From the NCBI GenBank assembly GCA_964630295.1, contig CAZVTU010000039.1, positions 1-5,667 on the forward strand: 5,667 bases of DNA. The letters are read 5' to 3'. The position numbers were made by a program, and so were the translations under genes. Position 1 is the first letter of the stretch, and each line of letters starts with the position of its first letter. Shown here piece by piece: positions 1 through 5,660 of the stretch. Below the pieces are notes generated by a model. It was not told where the DNA came from, ran no database searches, and worked only from the letters and a program-made list of their open reading frames with translations. The DNA comes from CAZVTU01 sp964630295. GTDB taxonomy: Bacteria; Patescibacteriota; Minisyncoccia; Minisyncoccales; RBG-13-42-11.

Positions 1-64
1 ACTTAGCAGGAATTGCTAATCTTTTTTTCTCATCTATTGAATAAGTATATTCTCCGATAAACAT
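1..64 (-). CDS. mraZ: MraZ, N-terminal fragment (runs off the left edge)
   Basis: Reading the minus strand from the ATG at 64-62 gives MFIGEYTYSIDEKKRLAIPAK before the window ends. This matches the start of MraZ proteins, whose first AbrB-like half normally begins MF(M/I)GEY, then D-x-K-G-R-L-x-I-P-A-K. The usual glycine before the arginine is lysine here. MraZ is a DNA-binding transcription factor, normally the first gene of the division and cell wall (dcw) cluster, and it represses its own promoter. Only 21 complete codons are visible, so nothing can be said about the second AbrB half or about rsmH and ftsL, which usually follow. There is no Shine-Dalgarno sequence before the ATG; the preceding bases include a C5 run. 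A promoter and MraZ-like operator repeats lie just upstream, which supports the call. Confidence 0.88.
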   Translation of the reverse strand, partial: MFIGEYTYSIDEKKRLAIPAK

Positions 65-131
65 AATAAGGGGGTGATATTTATTTCTTAAAAAAAGTTA
101 TCCACAAAAGAAGGCAGTTATCAACATATTT

Positions 132-179
132 TTCCACAATTTCCCACTTCACTTTCTTTATACCCCACCGAGCTCCCCA
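132..179 (-). promoter_or_regulatory. Putative MraZ operator repeats
   Basis: Four TGGG-like pentamers lie on the minus strand: TGGGG at 179-175, TGGGG at 167-163, TGGGA at 146-142 and TGGAA at 136-132. Known MraZ operators are direct repeats of TGGGN separated by about five bases. The last two repeats here have exactly that 10-base period; the first two are 12 bases apart and flank the promoter spacer. Binding here would cover the promoter and the start site and so repress mraZ. The fourth repeat also matches a DnaA-box-like 9-mer, so its assignment is ambiguous. Confidence 0.55.
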
Positions 180-185
180 GGTCAA
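157..185 (-). promoter_or_regulatory. Promoter of mraZ
   Basis: On the minus strand a -35 element TTGACC (185-180) is followed after 17 bases by a -10 element TATAAA (162-157). Each matches the sigma-70 consensus at five of six positions with ideal spacing. Transcription would start near 150, giving a leader of about 85 bases before the mraZ ATG at 64. MraZ-type TGGG repeats lie inside the spacer and just downstream, as expected for an autoregulated mraZ promoter. Confidence 0.72.
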
Positions 186-271
186 CCACAAATTACCATA
201 TGAAATTTATAAAAAATATGAACAAAAATAAAAAGCTTAGTTATTTTTTTCACAAATAATCCACAGATAAA

Positions 272-292
272 TAAAAAGCCCGAAAAAGGGCT
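272..292 (-). terminator. Intrinsic terminator after the Clp-like gene
   Basis: On the minus strand AGCCC (292-288) pairs with GGGCT (281-277) across a six-base loop, and the stem runs straight into TTTTTAT. It lies about 30 bases past the stop codon of the AAA+ gene. An A-rich tract on the other side would lengthen the pairing. The other strand has no T-run after the stem, so the terminator acts on minus-strand transcription, separating the AAA+ unit from mraZ. Confidence 0.85.
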
Positions 293-322
293 AAAAAAAA
301 TCAATTGATTAATTTTTATTAC

Positions 323-2875
323 TTAACGACTAATTCTCAGCTTAAACTCTTCTGTCACCTCCACCTTATCTCCCCTCTTAAGTTCACCAGACAATAAAGC
401 CGAAGCTAAAATATTCTCTACTTTATCTTGAATCACCCTTCGCATTTGTCTTGCACCAAAAGTGGGATTATACCCTAAATCTACAATTTTTTCTTTGAGG
501 GGAAGGGTAATTATAAAATCAATGGCTTTTTCTTTAAGATTTTTCTTTAATTTTTGAAGAAGCAACTCAGCAATATCCAAAAGATTTTCTTTGGTAAGGG
601 GTTTAAATACAACTACCGCATCGAATCGGTTAATAAACTCCGGTCGAAAAATAGCTCTTTCAAATAAATAATTAAGAAGTTTTTCTTTAACCTGAGACCA
701 TTCAGTTTTTTCTTTAAGGGCTTGTAAAATTATTTGATAACCGGCATTAGAAGTAGCAATAATTATTGTATTTTTAAAATTGACTTTTCTTCCTAAACCA
801 TCAGTTATAAACCCTTCGTCCAATACTTGTAAAAATAAATTTAAAATATTCTTGTGAGCTTTTTCAATTTCATCTAATAAGATTAAAGAGAAAGGATTTT
901 CTCTAACTGCCGTGGTTAGTAGTCCTTCCTCACCTGGTGAGCCAATTAAACGAGGGATATCAGTAGTATTTTGAAATTCCGACATATCAAGCCGAATCAT
1001 TCTTTCTTCTGAACCAAAATAAATTTCAGCTAAAGCTTTGGATGTTTCGGTTTTTCCTACACCAGTTGGTCCTAAAAACAGAAAAGTTCCCATTGGACCC
1101 TTTCTCACAGTTACTTCTGCCCTTGCTCTTCTCAGAGCAGCTGAAACCTCATTCACTGCTTTCTCTTGATTAATAATTCTCTGATGAATTAATTTCTCTA
1201 AATTTAGTAAAATTTCTTTTTCCTTAACTTTTATCTCTCCTATCGGAATTTCAGTTTTCTCAGAAACAATCTTAGCTACATGCTCTGGTAAAACTACTTT
1301 CTCCTTTATTGAAGAGACATAAACCATCACTTCATCTAATAAGTCCATTGCTCCTTTAGGGAAAGGAATAGCTGGAAGATACTTTTTAGTTAAAACAACT
1401 ATTTCTCTTAAAGCTGGGAAACTAACAAATCTTTTATATCTTCTTTCCAAACTTAAAGCTAAATTTTCCAAAATCATTAAGGTTTCTCTCTCTGAAATTT
1501 CTCCCACTTCCACTTTTTCAAAAAGAGACAAAATAGAAGGCTTCTGTTCTATATATTTATGTAAACCAGAGTAAGTGGTTACTGCCACTATTTGAAATTG
1601 AGGTAAATTTAAATAAGAAGATAAAACTCCAGAAATATCAATTACACCTGGTCTCTCTTTTCCGCCGATATAATTATGAAAATCATCGATAACTAAAATA
1701 ATGTTACCTGCTGAAATTACTTCTTGAAAAATCTTGTCTAAAGTGGATTCTACTTCTGCCGAAGTTTCAGTTTGGGCTAATAATGAAGGTAAATCTAACT
1801 GAACTACTCTTTTATAATTAACTTCTGGTAAGCTTTCTCCCAAAACACTTTTTTCTGCCAGAGCTAAAATCATACTCTTTTTCCCTACGCCCGGTTCACC
1901 TACTAAAAGACAATTGTTGATTTCTCTTCTGGCTAAAATTCGCTCCATTGCTTTAATTTCTTTTTGGTGGCCGATTATTTGAGGAAACCCTTGTTTTTTA
2001 ACTATTACTGAATAGTCAATTGCAAATCTGTCGAGGGTGACAGTGTAACCTGCTGCCCACTCTTTTCCAATCGAGCCTCTCTTAATTAAATTTTTCCATT
2101 CCCAAAATCTTTTCCTAAAAGCTATTCTTTCTTCGATTGATTCTAACCACCAAGTTAAATTTTCAAGATCTTGGATTTTTAAATTATTATCAATTAAAAT
2201 TTTTTTAAAAATTAAATCACACTTTGATAAGGCACAAATCACATCTCCCACCTCTACCCTTAGATGGTTTTTCTTACTTGCTATTTTTAATGCCTCAAGA
2301 ATTGTTTCTTGAAAATCTTTTGAATATACTAATTCCTTCATTCTACCTTTAGGAATCTTTTCTAAATATATTTTTAATAATTTTTTAATTTCACTTAAAC
2401 TTAAAATAACTCTGGAAAATATAAAATTAAGATTTGGATTATCAATTAGAAGATTATAAAAAAGAATAGTCGAAGTCACCTCCGAGATTTTTTTCTTTTG
2501 AGCAAACTTTATTGATTTATTGACCGCTTTAGCTACTTCAAAACTTAAGAATTCAGCTAAATTTATCTCTTCGGATCTGACTATGGCTTCTTTTATATTT
2601 ACTTTTAATTTTGGTTTTTTTAGTTTTGAATTAAAAAACCCCTCTTTAATTGAGAATGATAAAAATAAAGTTAAAGAGATTATTGTTAGCCCGAGAATTT
2701 GAGAAAGGGTGTTTTGGGAAATTGCATCAGTAAAAAAACCATAAAGGAATACTATTAAAAGAATAAGAAATAAAACTAAAAATACCTTTTTTAAGATTCT
2801 CACTAATTTAAACCCAAAACCTCTTTCCCAGTATACTGCTTGATAAATTGCTGCTGTTTTTAAATTAAAATTCAT
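323..2875 (-). CDS. Membrane-anchored ClpA/ClpC-like AAA+ protein with two ATPase modules
   Basis: This 850-residue protein belongs to the class 1 Clp/Hsp100 family, whose members unfold or remodel proteins using ATP. The N-terminus has two hydrophobic segments (about 31-48 and 60-76) with basic residues on both outer sides, suggesting a membrane hairpin with the remainder in the cytoplasm. Residues about 105-245 resemble the double-repeat Clp N domain. Module 1 (about 295-540) has Walker A GEPGVGKK at 326-333 and Walker B VIDD at 395-398. Module 2 (about 545-850) has GPTGVGKT at 602-609, LLDEIEKAH at 666-674, sensor 1 N710, arginine finger R750 and sensor 2 GAR at 807-809. There is no ClpB/ClpC middle coiled coil. 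Module 1 lacks the Walker A Thr, the catalytic Glu and both finger arginines; pore loops are altered and no ClpP-docking tripeptide is seen. I chose the ATG at 2875, two bases after the previous gene's stop. An in-frame GTG at 2941 would overlap that gene by 64 bases. No clear Shine-Dalgarno is visible, so translational coupling is likely. Confidence 0.88.
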   Translation of the reverse strand: MNFNLKTAAIYQAVYWERGFGFKLVRILKKVFLVLFLILLIVFLYGFFTDAISQNTLSQILGLTIISLTLFLSFSIKEGFFNSKLKKPKLKVNIKEAIVRSEEINLAEFLSFEVAKAVNKSIKFAQKKKISEVTSTILFYNLLIDNPNLNFIFSRVILSLSEIKKLLKIYLEKIPKGRMKELVYSKDFQETILEALKIASKKNHLRVEVGDVICALSKCDLIFKKILIDNNLKIQDLENLTWWLESIEERIAFRKRFWEWKNLIKRGSIGKEWAAGYTVTLDRFAIDYSVIVKKQGFPQIIGHQKEIKAMERILARREINNCLLVGEPGVGKKSMILALAEKSVLGESLPEVNYKRVVQLDLPSLLAQTETSAEVESTLDKIFQEVISAGNIILVIDDFHNYIGGKERPGVIDISGVLSSYLNLPQFQIVAVTTYSGLHKYIEQKPSILSLFEKVEVGEISERETLMILENLALSLERRYKRFVSFPALREIVVLTKKYLPAIPFPKGAMDLLDEVMVYVSSIKEKVVLPEHVAKIVSEKTEIPIGEIKVKEKEILLNLEKLIHQRIINQEKAVNEVSAALRRARAEVTVRKGPMGTFLFLGPTGVGKTETSKALAEIYFGSEERMIRLDMSEFQNTTDIPRLIGSPGEEGLLTTAVRENPFSLILLDEIEKAHKNILNLFLQVLDEGFITDGLGRKVNFKNTIIIATSNAGYQIILQALKEKTEWSQVKEKLLNYLFERAIFRPEFINRFDAVVVFKPLTKENLLDIAELLLQKLKKNLKEKAIDFIITLPLKEKIVDLGYNPTFGARQMRRVIQDKVENILASALLSGELKRGDKVEVTEEFKLRISR

Positions 2876-2877
2876 AA

Positions 2878-3276
2878 TTAGAATAAAACTTGAATTCCAA
2901 AAATTAATCCCCAAACTAAAAGAACTGGAAGTACTAACCACCCAAAAAAGACAACTAATCCCATAAAAATTATAAAAACTTCGACCAAAAGGCCAATAAA
3001 TATCAAGAAGCTTCTTAAAATCGCTCCTAACATTCTGAAAATTAAGTTAGAAAAAAAAGCAGAAAAATATCTGCCTATATCAAATCCTTTACCGTAAGAT
3101 ACTCTGTATCTTCGCCAAGGAGAAAATAAAGTTTTCAAAAGGAGAGGAATGGAAAAATAATTTAGATTAAATTTCAGAAAATTTTTCCAACCCCTTACTA
3201 TCTCTTTGGGTACATCAAAAAATTGCCAAGATGTCCACTGAGAAAAAATATTTTGTTTTTTGGCAACCTCAATCAT
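2878..3276 (-). CDS. Small hydrophobic membrane protein, function unknown
   Basis: This is a 132-residue protein I cannot assign to a named family. An aromatic-rich N-terminal part (W14, W17, F19-F20, W30) is followed by a partly hydrophobic stretch at 33-50 and a basic motif, LFSPWRRYRVSYGKGFD, at 50-66. Residues 88-110 and 112-132 are strongly hydrophobic, probably two membrane helices close together or a hairpin, and the protein ends inside the second. The ATG at 3276 is the first possible start, since an in-frame TAA lies 18 bases upstream; only a weak GGA precedes it. The stop codon is two bases from the AAA+ start, so the two genes are almost certainly co-transcribed and translationally coupled. 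That suggests a membrane partner or adaptor for the AAA+ protein, which is inference from position only. Confidence 0.8.
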   Translation of the reverse strand: MIEVAKKQNIFSQWTSWQFFDVPKEIVRGWKNFLKFNLNYFSIPLLLKTLFSPWRRYRVSYGKGFDIGRYFSAFFSNLIFRMLGAILRSFLIFIGLLVEVFIIFMGLVVFFGWLVLPVLLVWGLIFGIQVLF

Positions 3277-3302
3277 TTGACTTATTCCATCTTACCATAA
3301 AA

Positions 3303-3337
3303 TTAAAAGAGCCACACCCCCTAAAAAGGTGTGGCTC
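3303..3337 (-). terminator. Intrinsic terminator of the dapA-dapB operon
   Basis: A perfect 10-bp inverted repeat, GAGCCACACC at 3309-3318 and GGTGTGGCTC at 3328-3337, encloses a nine-base loop. Reading the minus strand, the stem is followed at once by TTTTAATTTT, the expected U-rich tail. It lies about 37 bases beyond the dapB stop codon and 26 bases before the next minus-strand start codon, so it separates the dap operon from the membrane protein/AAA+ unit. On the plus strand the nearest T-run is 17 bases away, so it is not a good terminator in that direction. Confidence 0.92.
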
Positions 3338-3361
3338 CAGATAAATATTAATACTTTTTTC

Positions 3362-3367
3362 CCTCCT
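3362..3367 (-). promoter_or_regulatory. Orphan Shine-Dalgarno after dapB
   Basis: Six bases after the dapB stop codon the minus strand reads AGGAGG, then an A-rich spacer, with no ATG, GTG or TTG at the right distance and the terminator close behind. It resembles a ribosome binding site for a following gene that is no longer present. Chance is possible. Confidence 0.3.
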
Positions 3368-3373
3368 GTTGTC

Positions 3374-4099
3374 TTAATCCTTGGTAATCAGATCAGACAC
3401 ATCGTAGAAACCAGCCGGCATCCCATCCAGCAACTTAGCCAAACTGATAGCCGCTATGGCGAAGTCCTCTCTCGATGGCACCCGGTGGACAATCTCGATG
3501 CTTTCGCCGGAAGGACCGAAAAACTTGAATTCGTGGACTCCCACTACATTCCCGGCTCTAATTGAATGGATCTCTTCAGCTCCCCGGCCGGTAGCTTCTT
3601 TGATTCTCCTTTCGGCTGTCAAAGCAGTGCCGGAGGGTCTATCTTTTTTTAATTTTCGATGAATCTCGGTTATACTATAAACCCATCCGGCCGGAATCAG
3701 CACTTTAGCCAACTTGGGAAGTAGGTTAAAAAGGACATTCATTCCCAAGGTGACATTAGAGGTAAGTAAAATAGGGATTTCTCTGGCTGCTTTCTTAAGT
3801 TCGGCAACTTGTGCACTATTTAAACCGGTGGTGGCTATTAACATGGCTACTTCATTCTCTTTAGCCCAGAAGACATGTTCCATAACTGCTTCGGGCGTTG
3901 AGAACTCAATAATGACATCAACCTCACCAATTAAGTCGACGTCATCAACCACCCTTATTCCTTTTTCCTGCTTACCAACCAGAGGATGTCCCTTCTTTTC
4001 TATTATTGCCTGAACCTCAATCTCGGAATCCTTTAGTGCTGCTTCCAGTACATGAGAGCCCACTTTACCAAAACCAGAAATTGCAATAATCATGCTCAT
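3374..4099 (-). CDS. dapB: 4-hydroxy-tetrahydrodipicolinate reductase (DapB)
   Basis: This 241-residue cytoplasmic enzyme should reduce the DapA product to tetrahydrodipicolinate with NAD(P)H, the second step of the diaminopimelate/lysine branch. The nucleotide-binding loop GFGKVG is at 9-14. E34-K35 align with the E. coli E38-R39 pair that contacts NADH and NADPH, so dual cofactor use is plausible. Family blocks follow in order: EFSTPEA (65-71), IATTG (88-92), SNVTLGMN (114-121), EIHRKLKKDRPSGTA (145-159) and IRAGNVVGVHEF (180-191). H147 and K151 align with catalytic H159 and K163 of E. coli. The second histidine of the usual HH pair is Arg148, and Glu66 replaces the more usual Asp in the D-F-T block. 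Length is near the low end for DapB (about 240-270). The start lies three bases after the dapA stop. Its Shine-Dalgarno AAGGAGG is embedded in the last codons of dapA, so the two are coupled. Confidence 0.94.
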   Translation of the reverse strand: MSMIIAISGFGKVGSHVLEAALKDSEIEVQAIIEKKGHPLVGKQEKGIRVVDDVDLIGEVDVIIEFSTPEAVMEHVFWAKENEVAMLIATTGLNSAQVAELKKAAREIPILLTSNVTLGMNVLFNLLPKLAKVLIPAGWVYSITEIHRKLKKDRPSGTALTAERRIKEATGRGAEEIHSIRAGNVVGVHEFKFFGPSGESIEIVHRVPSREDFAIAAISLAKLLDGMPAGFYDVSDLITKD

Positions 4100-4102
4100 A
4101 TC

Positions 4103-4114
4103 TTATCTTCCTCC
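4103..4114 (-). promoter_or_regulatory. Ribosome binding site of dapB inside the end of dapA
   Basis: The minus strand reads AAGGAGG across the Gln-Gly-Gly codons at the end of dapA, about ten bases before the dapB ATG at 4099. A second in-frame ATG at 4093 would be 16 bases away, so the first is preferred. The overlap of signal and coding sequence shows that the two genes are translated from one message. Confidence 0.8.
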
Positions 4115-5170
4115 TTGGAAAGTTAGTTCTGCCCAGATCTTATTGTCGGCTAACCTCTCAGAAATATCTACTTTGTAGAAATCCTGGATTGGTTCCAAAA
4201 CCCATTGGTTTTCGTTCCAGACCCTAATCAGGGCGTTTCTTACCTCTTCCACTGCTGAAGGAGTCATTTTTCCTAAAGGAGGCCGGCCAAGACCGGAAGG
4301 AAGTCCTAATCCTGCCATTATTGTTTTAATCGCGTCGGGATTGCGAAACTTATCAATCACCGTTTGCTCTCCCCGATGAGGAACAATTTCTTTCCTCTCC
4401 TTTTTCACGGTTACCAATCCGAAAAGTGGATTTAAAGCTTCTCTAATCTTTCGGGATCTCTCGATATCCCCAGAGAAAACCGCCTCACACATCTGTTGAA
4501 TAGGGCCAGGAACAATATTCCCCATCACCGAAACTACTCCGTCTGCAAGAATAGCGGGATCTGTGAGCATAGTAAAGGTTATGTCGTCATCTCCTGAAAA
4601 AATTAGGAAACCCTCCGGTGTAAGCTCTCGTGTTCTCCGCATTCGTTCCAGGTCTCCGGTGGCCTCTTTAACCATGGCTATGTTAGGATACTTCCAAGCC
4701 AACACAGCCAAATCCACTTCCGACAGGACGGTACCGGTTCTGCCTGGGATTACATAAGGACAGATAACCATCTGAGGGAACTTTTCAGCGGCTGGTGTAT
4801 AGTAATTTTCCCGAAGTTCAAGCGAAGAAGGTCCATTGTAATAACAATCCACCAATAGGCCTCCATCGCACCCGAAGATGGAAGCTGCCTCCAGATAATC
4901 AAGCATTTCCTGGGGATTATTGGATCCTACACCCGCCAGCTTGAAAAGCCTTTCACCGACAATCTGGGCAACTCGACCTACAACCATAATGTGTTCCCTC
5001 TCTGTGAGGGTTGGCGATTCCCCCGTCGTGCCAACTTGGGCAACACCGACGGCTTTTTGATCGATCAGAAACTCCAGGTGTAACTCCAGACCAGACCAAT
5101 CAATTTCTCCATCTTCTCTAAAAGGCGTTTCGATCGCAACAATACAACCTCGTCGAATATTGAACTCCAT
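4103..5170 (-). CDS. dapA: 4-hydroxy-tetrahydrodipicolinate synthase (DapA), extended form
   Basis: A TIM-barrel Schiff-base aldolase of the DapA family, expected to condense pyruvate with aspartate semialdehyde. Visible family features are TPF at 15-17, GTTGES at 47-52 (T48 and T49 equivalent to E. coli T44/T45), YYN at 110-112, the substrate-binding YxxPGRTG block (Y139, R144), the Schiff-base lysine K168 in VKEATG, and SGDDD at 192-196. At 355 residues it is about 60 longer than typical DapA (about 290). The extra length falls in an insertion around 253-276, rich in charged residues, and a C-terminal tail beyond about 320. Other members of the aldolase family (N-acetylneuraminate lyase, sugar-acid aldolases) share the fold, but dapB immediately downstream strongly favours DapA. 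The ATG at 5170 has a clear Shine-Dalgarno, GGAG at 5177-5180, six bases upstream. G+C is much higher than in the AAA+ gene. Confidence 0.92.
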   Translation of the reverse strand: MEFNIRRGCIVAIETPFREDGEIDWSGLELHLEFLIDQKAVGVAQVGTTGESPTLTEREHIMVVGRVAQIVGERLFKLAGVGSNNPQEMLDYLEAASIFGCDGGLLVDCYYNGPSSLELRENYYTPAAEKFPQMVICPYVIPGRTGTVLSEVDLAVLAWKYPNIAMVKEATGDLERMRRTRELTPEGFLIFSGDDDITFTMLTDPAILADGVVSVMGNIVPGPIQQMCEAVFSGDIERSRKIREALNPLFGLVTVKKERKEIVPHRGEQTVIDKFRNPDAIKTIMAGLGLPSGLGRPPLGKMTPSAVEEVRNALIRVWNENQWVLEPIQDFYKVDISERLADNKIWAELTFQGGR

Positions 5171-5231
5171 TTTTTTCTCCTTTTCTTTTCGTTTATTTAG
5201 TTCTTAGTGTGCTAACTGGTCTATTTATAAA

Positions 5232-5242
5232 CACCTCCTCCT
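5232..5242 (-). promoter_or_regulatory. Orphan strong Shine-Dalgarno in the dapA leader
   Basis: The minus strand reads AGGAGGAGGTG, a very strong ribosome binding site, about 60 bases upstream of the dapA start. No ATG follows at useful spacing; the GTG inside it is too close, and the region after it holds stop codons. DapA has its own closer site at 5177-5180. It may be left from a gene that was replaced, or it may be chance. Confidence 0.4.
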
Positions 5243-5259
5243 ACAAATTTGATGTTCAT

Positions 5260-5287
5260 ATTCTAAAATAAAACAATAGAATGTCAA
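5260..5287 (-). promoter_or_regulatory. Promoter of the dapA-dapB operon
   Basis: A perfect -35 TTGACA (5287-5282) and a -10 TAGAAT (5265-5260, five of six) are separated by 16 bases on the minus strand. Transcription should start near 5253, giving a leader of about 80 bases before the dapA ATG. The leader is too short for a lysine riboswitch or a T-box, and neither is visible. The palindrome CAAATTTG (5244-5251) lies at the predicted start site, but I have no regulator to assign to it. Confidence 0.8.
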
Positions 5288-5324
5288 GCACTCTTCAAAT
5301 TGTTTTTTTATTACTTAAATTAGG

Positions 5325-5660
5325 TTATTTTTTGATTAGTTTAATGCCAAGACCGGAAATTTGAGACCCACCGAAAATTAAAATAAAAGCTAACATTGAC
5401 CAAACGACTAAATTCAGAAGCTTTGTAATGGAATCTACCGGAAGTATTCCTTTCATCTGCTCACCTATCATTTTCTGTAGTTGAGCCTGAATGTCTTGGG
5501 TTCCAGCTTTTGGAGAAATAATTTCTTCTTTTGGTATCTCAAAAAATTCTGGAACCGCCTCTTTGGCAGTGAAGATATTATAAGAGGACATTAAAGTCCA
5601 GCCGATTATGATAATACCGGCAATTAATAAAATCCAACCAATAATTTTTTGAAAATTCAT
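5325..5660 (-). CDS. Small protein with two membrane segments, function unknown
   Basis: This 111-residue protein is not one I recognise. It has a hydrophobic segment at about 6-24, a more polar stretch at 25-78 with acidic residues and prolines (around 32-52), and a second hydrophobic segment at about 81-98, ending in the basic tail GIKLIKK. The charge distribution suggests both ends lie in the cytoplasm and the 50-residue middle part outside. The ATG at 5660 is only seven bases from the window edge, so its ribosome binding site and promoter are not visible and a longer start cannot be excluded. Base composition is AT-rich like the AAA+ gene, unlike the neighbouring dap genes. No convincing terminator lies between it and the dapA promoter about 40 bases downstream. 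Confidence 0.7.
   Translation of the reverse strand: MNFQKIIGWILLIAGIIIIGWTLMSSYNIFTAKEAVPEFFEIPKEEIISPKAGTQDIQAQLQKMIGEQMKGILPVDSITKLLNLVVWSMLAFILIFGGSQISGLGIKLIKK

Larger units (their letters stand above)
98..265 (+). other. Cluster of DnaA-box-like 9-mers; candidate oriC or DnaA-controlled region
   Basis: Five 9-mers resembling the DnaA box TTATNCACA all lie in the same orientation: TTATCCACA at 98-106 (exact), TTATCAACA at 118-126, TTTTCCACA at 130-138, TTTTTCACA at 246-254 and TAATCCACA at 257-265 (each one mismatch). A weaker match, TCAACCACA, lies at 182-190. Between the two groups is a very A/T-rich stretch (about 190-250) that could serve as an unwinding element. The exact box and same-strand clustering are seen directly. 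Origin function is an inference: dnaA is not in the window, the boxes overlap the mraZ promoter and leader, and one overlaps a possible MraZ repeat. Confidence 0.45.

Noticed and set aside
301..308. Palindrome TCAATTGA after the AAA+ stop codon
   Set aside because: Only eight bases of A/T-rich palindrome, likely by chance in this composition.
2520..2702. Plus-strand 60-codon frame opposite the AAA+ gene
   Set aside because: Antisense to the coding sequence of the AAA+ N-terminal region, with no signal of its own.
2876..2941. Longer N-terminus of the AAA+ protein from a GTG at 2941
   Set aside because: It would overlap the upstream gene by 64 bases, has no ribosome binding site, and adds a Ser-rich segment that looks like out-of-frame translation. 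The ATG at 2875 sits right after the upstream stop.
3277..3300. Extended -10 promoter (TGG-TAAGAT) just upstream of the small membrane protein gene
   Set aside because: The hexamer matches only four of six and has no -35; it lies directly after the terminator and about eight bases from the ATG. Possible leaderless start, but too weak to annotate.
3329..4013. Plus-strand open frames opposite dapB
   Set aside because: They lie antisense to a strongly supported dapB, show no family motifs and have no ribosome binding sites.
5204..5215. TTAGCACAC-like half of a CIRCE heat-shock operator (minus strand 5215-5207)
   Set aside because: The second half, GAGTGCTAA at nine-base spacing, is absent; a GAGTGCT near the -35 is too far away and wrongly placed.
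5221..5259. Twelve-codon ORF MNIKFVGGGVYK in the dapA leader
   Set aside because: Its ATG directly abuts the -10 element, upstream of the predicted transcription start, so it would not be on the message. It has no lysine codon run typical of an attenuator.
5171..5324. Lysine riboswitch or T-box ahead of dapA
   Set aside because: The leader is only about 80 bases after the predicted start site and shows no extended stem set or T-box motif.
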